A stretch of 5,900 bases of DNA. Origin: an uncultured Pseudomonadota bacterium (GTDB taxonomy: Bacteria; Pseudomonadota; Alphaproteobacteria; Rs-D84). This document shows, one piece after another, positions 1 to 4,526 of the stretch. The position numbers and the translations under genes were made by a program. Location: the NCBI GenBank assembly GCA_946628805.1, contig CAMOXB010000039.1:1-5900 (forward strand), given 5' to 3'. The notes under the pieces are model-generated. The model saw only the letters and a program-made list of their open reading frames with translations. It had not been told where the DNA came from and made no database searches. Every line of letters begins with the position of its first letter. The stretch's first letter is position 1.

Positions 1-888
1 AGACAAATCAATGTATTCGGTGTGTGGATTGTTCACAGCAACCGTATATTTTCCGTTTTTTTCAACAACAGATAAATCTGCATAATCATACCCCGCCCGG
101 CCATCAACAACCGCCAAAGGCATTGCCGCTGTGAAATTAAATCCATATATATCCGAACCAATCGCAAACGAATTTGATTTAATATTTGATATCTCTGAAA
201 TCATACCATTGCCTAATTTTGCGTCTGTATTTGCAAATGTTGCACGCGCAAAAAGGTTCACTTTTTCAAACGGTTTATAATTCATAACGGCATCAACATA
301 TTGTGTATCCGCCCCGTTCATTGCAAAGAACCCATCGTTTAATGCGCCCAGTACTGTGCGATTTTCGTGCATATTACCAACCGAAATATTCAAATCAAAT
401 TTTTCACCAACATACGCCGCATTCATCGCACCACCGTTTGCCAGTCCCAGACGCATTGGTTCATATTGTGATGATAATGCCGGATCATTTTCCAACAAAT
501 TTTCATCACTCATCAATCCAGAAAATGCGCGCGCACCAATTTTGAAATTGCCATATTTATATGCTGCACCACTGGACATACCGTTTGATACCAATGATAA
601 AACACCATTTGCACGGCCATCAAATCGTGATTGCCCATCGGTCAAATGACGTTGATAACCTGCATCTAAATCATACTTTTCATTACTGAATGCAACTTTC
701 AAATTATCCAGTCCATTAAAATTATCAGTGTATGCGCGTGGCGACATAGCCATATCAAATGTAATATCACCAATTGTTTTTGAATGTTTGTTTGTTGAAT
801 CGACTGCAAAGTCCGCCAAGACATCACCCATATAAAGGCTGCTTTTTGAATCATTATTTAATGCAAATTCCATATTCCAAACACGTGG
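1..888 (-). other. Probable autotransporter beta-barrel region, partial (residues 880-1175)
   Basis: After the subtilase-like domain the protein turns into repeated amphipathic strands separated by short polar turns, for example NLKVAFSNEKYDLDAGYQ, AAYKYGNFKIGARAF, KFDLNISVGNM, KVNLFARATFAN and FNFTAAMPLAV. This pattern and its C-terminal position fit a type Va translocator barrel. The family usually ends in a strand with a terminal aromatic residue. That end lies outside the window, so the barrel cannot be confirmed here. Confidence 0.6.
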
Positions 889-3525
889 CAAGGACATAGA
901 ACCATCGGCACTTTCAACCACATCAAAGAACGATGTTTTAACCGACGCATTACGTCCAGACAACGATAACGCCGTCGAAGAACGCGTTGTATTTGTCGAA
1001 ACATTGCCCCAGAATTTATTTCCAGAATCTGAAACAATATTACCATCAGCATAATAATAAATTGAAAATCCAGGTGCAATCGCACGTTTCAAATTAATAA
1101 GTCCATATCCAAAGATATCCTGGAATAACGAAAGGTATTCTGCTGCAGAATCTTCATCAAAACTGGTATAAGTTTTTTCGATTGGCAAATCATACATAGT
1201 GTTTAAATATCCTGCCAACGCAACATTAGACAAAATCGCGCCGTCATCTTTTGATTTCAAAAATGGACCATCCGCAGTCAATGCTAGCAATGTAAATATC
1301 TGGTCATTTGTCATATATGAAAACGCAGATTTAACCGATGCAACCGCACCAGCGGCAGCAGCCGTTGCCATTTCTGCGGTTGGACCAGATGCAGCAAAAC
1401 ACCACGGATCCATTGTGCCGTTACCAGTTCCAGTCAATCCACATTTACGTGAAATATACGAATTATTAGAAGAATCCGCCCATTGCGAAAGCATCAATTT
1501 ACCAGAACTTGTCCCATCACCGTATCCAGCAACACTGTCTGCACCTGACGTTCCACCACTGTTGTTAACGGCAACAACCGTCATAAAGTTGTGATTTAAT
1601 GTAGACGAATAAATCAATGGCGCATAATTTTCAAATGTCGCATCTAATGGTGCATACATCGTTCCAATTGGCGTTTCCGCCAGATAATCACCCGCTGGCA
1701 TTATTATCATTGGTGATACACTTGACGATGTCGCAGGAGTCAAACCGGCAAACGCAGAATTCGCATACGCACCCTGTTCTGAACTGATATTACCGTTATC
1801 ATAATAGAAATTAATCGCGTTCTTATATGATGTTGCAACATCATCCACGTCTTTTACAGCAACCGCAAAATCTTTTACTGTGGTATAATACGAATTACGT
1901 GAATTATCCAAAACGTTCGTCATTGCGATAACATCCAGCGCAGAAATATTGTTCAATGCATAATTCAAAGCCTGAAAATTAGTAAACGATGCACTTTTTT
2001 TCTCTTTCTGGTTATAAATCGCATACGTATTATCTTCTTTCTGTTTTATCGAATAAACCGCATTAATATCATTTCCGCCCGATGAATTTACATATAAATA
2101 TCCGTCTGTCCCGACATAAATTGCAATATCCGAAGAACACCCAGATGTAGCCGCACATTTACCCAAGAACATTTTTGAATTAGATGCCAATTTATATGTT
2201 GTTCCATTAACTGTCACTGTTGGATTAGTAATAGTTGATACCGAAGCAATTGCACTTTTTATTTCATATTTATAGTCACCAATTGTTATTGTATCACCCA
2301 CATCCACTGTTGCATTTGTTCCGCTTAATGTTCCAATTGATGTTGGATCTGGCAGATTTTGCCACGCATTTCCATTACCAGTTCTGAAAATCGCCAATTG
2401 CGCATTTGGTGCAAATCCATATAAATCACCATATTCACGTTCGTTTCCTTCCCATCCGGCAACAATTTTCGCCAACGCAGAATCATTTACATTTGCGAAC
2501 GGATTAAATGCGGACCCAGATCCAGACAAATCAAATGCAGTCTTGGTTTCTGTAACGTTTCCATTTGTATCGCGCGTGTTATTAAGATATTTATCAACTG
2601 TCACTGTCGACGTGTCATCAACCGCAACCAAATATTTTATACCCGACCCCGAATCTGCCGAACCAGCCGGATTTATACCATTGCCTGTAATTAATGCGAC
2701 ACGCGCAGGCTGCCCTTCTAGTGGAACATTGTTAACCGTTGTTGTCGATAATACCGGGGCTTTTGTTGACGAATTTCGAAACGTATCTTGTCCAAGATAG
2801 CCACTGACAATTGGATAGTAACCACGCATTACCAAAAGATAGTTCTGTAATTGTGCATTTAATCCATCAGAAATAAAATTGTTGTCCGTACCAGTTTTTA
2901 AGTAATTAAAATCAGTTGATTCTGCCGAAACAAAATTTGTTAATGCTGTATCTATATTAAAATCACTGTCCAGATATGCAGGTCCTTGTGGAATCGTGAA
3001 ACTGATTAATGACGAACCAGAACCGCCACTGCCGCCGCTACCACTGCCTGAATGCGAACCACCCGATGGCGGATTGCTGTTTCCGCTTCCAGAATCAAAA
3101 ACATCTGTTAATAACGCAACACCACCGATTACGCCGGCAATACCCAACGCAGATAATGCCAAAATATGCGATGAAGAAAGCCCACTGAAAAATCCGTATT
3201 CTTCGCCACGCGCGGCAACGCGTGTTTTTTGTTTATAATTTTTAATCTGTCGATCGCACTTTGACGCATCCGCACCATACATCTGAAGAACCTGAATCGC
3301 GCGCGTATCATTATTCATAACCGCAGTACACACCAACGAAAGTCCCGTTGCATCGGTATAGTTAACATCAACACCACGATTAATTAAAATTTGAACAGTT
3401 TGTATATCACCGCGCCGCGCCGCAGACAATAATTGCGACGCACTTTGAAAATCAGACGCACCAAACGCACCCGAAACACACGGGAATAAAACACATAAAA
3501 CGCCCAAAAATCTGGTTAATTTCAT
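1..3525 (-). CDS. Ankyrin-repeat, subtilase-fold (S8-like) autotransporter, catalytically degenerate; partial, C-terminus beyond window
   Basis: The frame is open from the ATG at 3525 to position 1 (1175 codons, no stop found on codon-by-codon reading). Residues 1-23 are a signal peptide (basic start, hydrophobic core, AFGA cleavage region). Residues 28-93 look like two ankyrin repeats, 120-139 form a hydrophobic helix, and 144-173 are a Gly/Ser linker. Residues about 270-815 follow the S8 autotransporter layout: VALITGNGI (276-284) at the Asp motif, NDSALAKIVAG (347-357) at the HGTHVAG motif, GFAPNAQLAIF (370-380), a helix ending ALDVIAMTN (526-534), PAGD (610-613) at the AAGN motif, a Cys pair (695, 709), EMATAAAAG (718-726) at the GTSMAxPxxxG motif, and FGYGLINLKRA (805-815). 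After about residue 880, alternating polar/hydrophobic strands suggest a beta-barrel. The family normally secretes an active serine protease through its own barrel. Here all triad positions and the oxyanion Asn are replaced, so I infer a binding or structural role. Family confidence is good; function is unknown. Confidence 0.85.
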   Translation of the reverse strand, partial: MKLTRFLGVLCVLFPCVSGAFGASDFQSASQLLSAARRGDIQTVQILINRGVDVNYTDATGLSLVCTAVMNNDTRAIQVLQMYGADASKCDRQIKNYKQKTRVAARGEEYGFFSGLSSSHILALSALGIAGVIGGVALLTDVFDSGSGNSNPPSGGSHSGSGSGGSGGSGSSLISFTIPQGPAYLDSDFNIDTALTNFVSAESTDFNYLKTGTDNNFISDGLNAQLQNYLLVMRGYYPIVSGYLGQDTFRNSSTKAPVLSTTTVNNVPLEGQPARVALITGNGINPAGSADSGSGIKYLVAVDDTSTVTVDKYLNNTRDTNGNVTETKTAFDLSGSGSAFNPFANVNDSALAKIVAGWEGNEREYGDLYGFAPNAQLAIFRTGNGNAWQNLPDPTSIGTLSGTNATVDVGDTITIGDYKYEIKSAIASVSTITNPTVTVNGTTYKLASNSKMFLGKCAATSGCSSDIAIYVGTDGYLYVNSSGGNDINAVYSIKQKEDNTYAIYNQKEKKSASFTNFQALNYALNNISALDVIAMTNVLDNSRNSYYTTVKDFAVAVKDVDDVATSYKNAINFYYDNGNISSEQGAYANSAFAGLTPATSSSVSPMIIMPAGDYLAETPIGTMYAPLDATFENYAPLIYSSTLNHNFMTVVAVNNSGGTSGADSVAGYGDGTSSGKLMLSQWADSSNNSYISRKCGLTGTGNGTMDPWCFAASGPTAEMATAAAAGAVASVKSAFSYMTNDQIFTLLALTADGPFLKSKDDGAILSNVALAGYLNTMYDLPIEKTYTSFDEDSAAEYLSLFQDIFGYGLINLKRAIAPGFSIYYYADGNIVSDSGNKFWGNVSTNTTRSSTALSLSGRNASVKTSFFDVVESADGSMSLPRVWNMEFALNNDSKSSLYMGDVLADFAVDSTNKHSKTIGDITFDMAMSPRAYTDNFNGLDNLKVAFSNEKYDLDAGYQRHLTDGQSRFDGRANGVLSLVSNGMSSGAAYKYGNFKIGARAFSGLMSDENLLENDPALSSQYEPMRLGLANGGAMNAAYVGEKFDLNISVGNMHENRTVLGALNDGFFAMNGADTQYVDAVMNYKPFEKVNLFARATFANTDAKLGNGMISEISNIKSNSFAIGSDIYGFNFTAAMPLAVVDGRAGYDYADLSVVEKNGKYTVAVNNPHTEYIDLS
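1081..2718 (-). other. Subtilase-fold domain with substituted catalytic residues (residues 270-815)
   Basis: The order and spacing of the S8 landmarks are kept, but the active site is not. The Asp motif reads VALITGNGI: Thr280 stands at the Asp position (Gly281 if the one-residue insertion is placed differently), and there is no acid in either case. The HGTHVAG motif reads NDSALAKIVAG, with Asn347 at the His position. The AAGN oxyanion motif reads PAGD, with Asp613 for Asn. The GTSMA motif reads TAEMA, with Glu718 for Ser. The stretch that normally separates the APG turn (here ASG, 712-714) from the Ser motif is almost absent. About 120 extra residues (391-514) lie between the APNA strand and the following helix. 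The conserved Cys pair and the terminal YGxGLxNxxxA motif are present, which supports the S8 autotransporter assignment rather than chance similarity. Confidence 0.75.
3007..3168 (-). other. Hydrophobic helix plus Gly/Ser linker (residues 120-173)
   Basis: Residues 120-139 form an uncharged hydrophobic stretch (core LALSALGIAGVIGGVALL), long enough to span a membrane. Residues 144-173 are almost entirely Gly and Ser, with a few Asn, Pro and His, and look like a flexible tether. The arrangement puts the ankyrin part on one side of a possible membrane or hydrophobic anchor and the subtilase-like part on the other. It could instead be a buried helix of the passenger. The sequence does not decide between these. 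Confidence 0.65.
3247..3444 (-). other. Ankyrin-like repeat region (residues 28-93 of the autotransporter)
   Basis: Two degenerate ankyrin units lie directly after the signal peptide. The first contains LLSAARRGDIQTVQILI and then NRGVDVN, matching the consensus of a helix pair followed by GADVN. The second contains LVCTAVMNNDTRAIQVLQM and then YGADAS. Cys66 and Cys90 in the second unit could form a disulfide after export. Ankyrin repeats mediate protein-protein contacts. They are unusual at the start of an autotransporter passenger, so this is the likeliest recognition part of the protein. Confidence 0.7.
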
Positions 3526-3549
3526 ATAACGCTTCTCTCTTTGGAAGAA

Positions 3550-3579
3550 ATCTTAGCACAAAAAATAACACCCTGTCCA
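3550..3579 (-). promoter_or_regulatory. Predicted promoter of the autotransporter gene
   Basis: On the minus strand, TGGACA (3574-3579, 5 of 6 to TTGACA) is followed after 18 bases by TAAGAT (3550-3555, 4 of 6 to TATAAT). The -10 is preceded by TG one base upstream (TGCTAAGAT), an extended -10 feature. Transcription would begin near 3543, giving a leader of about 18 bases. A TATAAT at 3592-3597 on the same strand lacks a matching -35. Confidence 0.5.
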
Positions 3580-3613
3580 GAATTTTTACTTATTATAAAT
3601 TGGTATTTTTTCT

Positions 3614-3642
3614 TTGATTTAATTTGTGGTTTTTGATATAGT
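3614..3642 (+). promoter_or_regulatory. Predicted promoter of the Cys-rich operon
   Basis: TTGATT (3614-3619) lies 17 bases upstream of TATAGT (3637-3642, 5 of 6 to TATAAT). Optimal spacing and a good -10 make this the best promoter in the region. The predicted start near 3649 leaves an unusually short leader of about 11 bases before the ATG at 3660, with the purine string AGAGAGAA immediately upstream of the start codon. Confidence 0.55.
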
Positions 3643-3659
3643 GTTTCGTAAGAGAGAAA

Positions 3660-4523
3660 ATGAGAATTCGTACGTTTGTGTTTTTTAACGTATTGCTTGC
3701 GTTCCCGTCGTTTGTGTATGGGGCGTGTTCTGTTGCGAATTTAACACGTTGTTTGGATTCTGTATGTGCAATAAATATTGGTGCAAATCCGGCGGCACGT
3801 TGTCAATATTGTGGTTCGGCATCGGCGGGTGAGCCGACCAAATCAACAGCAATGAAAACTGTTTCTGCTGGGGCATCTGCACGATACAATATTTCAGACA
3901 AGGAATTAAAAAAGGCACCATCTGATCCAGGCGAACGATACGTTTGGGGAACAAAATTGTGTTTGGAAAAAGTTTCCGGATGCACACCCGATGATGTCGA
4001 AGAAAATTATGATAAATTAATTGAACAATCTTGCACTGCGGCTGGGATTTCTGCGGAAATGGAAAACCTGGCAAAAAAAGTAAATACCAAAAAGAATAAT
4101 TCAACATGTTCGACTGAAATCAGTGCATGTATAATTGATGCAAAGCGTTGTACGGCGGATTATCGCAATTGCGAATCGGATGCTGATTTTGATAAATATT
4201 TTTCTGAATGCAGTATTGAATCCGTTGGATGTGATGAATTTCTGGCATCAATACGTTCAGAATTAGATTCATCGCGCAAGACCGCATTTGCAAACGCCAG
4301 CAAATTGTTAAATGCAATCATTGAATCTTATAAAAGCGCACGCGAACAAAAATTGGCGAACGCACAACAATCTTGTAAAAACAACAAGGCGCGTCTGGAA
4401 TGTATCGAACGCGTATGTGCAAATAATATGCGCAACAAATGTGCGATTGGTTTTGAATATGAATCCACAGTTGCCGAACAATTATGTAAATTCTATGACA
4501 CTGCATGCGAAAGGTTAAAATAA
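3660..4523 (+). CDS. Cysteine-rich exported protein of unknown function (287 residues)
   Basis: This complete gene uses the ATG at 3660 because it gives a signal peptide directly behind a promoter and a purine-rich ribosome site. Residues 1-22 are the signal peptide (MRIR, then a hydrophobic core, ending VYGA). Cleavage leaves Cys23 near the new N-terminus, but Tyr at -3 makes a lipobox unlikely. The mature protein has 20 Cys. An N-terminal group (31, 36, 48, 51) contains a C-x2-C and a NIGANPAARC string. Cys 101, 108 and 125 follow. Two six-Cys modules lie at 150-191 and 239-283, joined by a charged, probably helical linker (192-238). The protein ends four residues after the last Cys. Its modules match those of the next gene, 3 bases downstream, so the two are co-transcribed and probably related. 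An even Cys count and export suggest a disulfide-stapled periplasmic or surface protein. I do not recognise the family. Confidence 0.85.
   Translation: MRIRTFVFFNVLLAFPSFVYGACSVANLTRCLDSVCAINIGANPAARCQYCGSASAGEPTKSTAMKTVSAGASARYNISDKELKKAPSDPGERYVWGTKLCLEKVSGCTPDDVEENYDKLIEQSCTAAGISAEMENLAKKVNTKKNNSTCSTEISACIIDAKRCTADYRNCESDADFDKYFSECSIESVGCDEFLASIRSELDSSRKTAFANASKLLNAIIESYKSAREQKLANAQQSCKNNKARLECIERVCANNMRNKCAIGFEYESTVAEQLCKFYDTACERLK
4107..4232 (+). repeat. Six-Cys module, copy 1 (first Cys-rich protein, residues 150-191)
   Basis: Cys at residues 150, 157, 164, 171, 184 and 191 give spacings 6-6-6-12-6. It shares with the other copies an aromatic three residues before the fourth Cys (TADYRNC) and an acidic-aromatic string after the last Cys (CDEF). 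The 7-residue steps would place the first four Cys on one face of a helix pair. The repeat is visible at protein level only. Confidence 0.65.
4374..4508 (+). repeat. Six-Cys module, copy 2 (first Cys-rich protein, residues 239-283)
   Basis: Cys at residues 239, 248, 253, 261, 276 and 283 give spacings 8-4-7-14-6. It is the most divergent copy: the third-to-fourth interval lacks the aromatic residue. The overall order of intervals is kept, and the protein ends immediately after it. Confidence 0.5.
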
Positions 4524-4526
4524 GAA

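Larger units (their letters stand above)
3526..3659. promoter_or_regulatory. Divergent intergenic region with back-to-back promoters
   Basis: These 134 bases separate the minus-strand autotransporter gene from the plus-strand Cys-rich operon and contain no gene. Two outward-facing sigma70-like promoters can be drawn. Their -35 boxes are separated by 34 bases (3580-3613) with only 5 G or C. Each start codon is preceded by the same purine string AGAGAGAA, a weak Shine-Dalgarno-like element (3533-3540 on minus, 3651-3658 on plus). No clear operator palindrome was seen. Confidence 0.6.

Noticed and set aside
858..1085. A 75-codon minus-strand open frame inside the autotransporter gene
   Set aside because: It is in a different frame from the continuous 1175-codon frame and shows no domain or ribosome site, so it does not indicate a frameshift.
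1199..1594. A 131-codon open frame on the plus strand
   Set aside because: It is antisense to the best-conserved part of the subtilase-like domain (Ser-motif region and Cys pair), so it is a shadow of that gene.
3580..3613. Possible terminator or palindromic operator in the AT-rich core
   Set aside because: No GC-rich stem followed by a T run could be drawn, and no clear inverted repeat was found. The region also lies between two gene starts, where a terminator is not expected.
3660..3728. Lipoprotein signal for the first Cys-rich protein (Cys23 just after the signal peptide)
   Set aside because: The residues before Cys23 are Tyr-Gly-Ala. Tyr at -3 does not fit the usual lipobox, so signal peptidase I cleavage near Ala22 is preferred.
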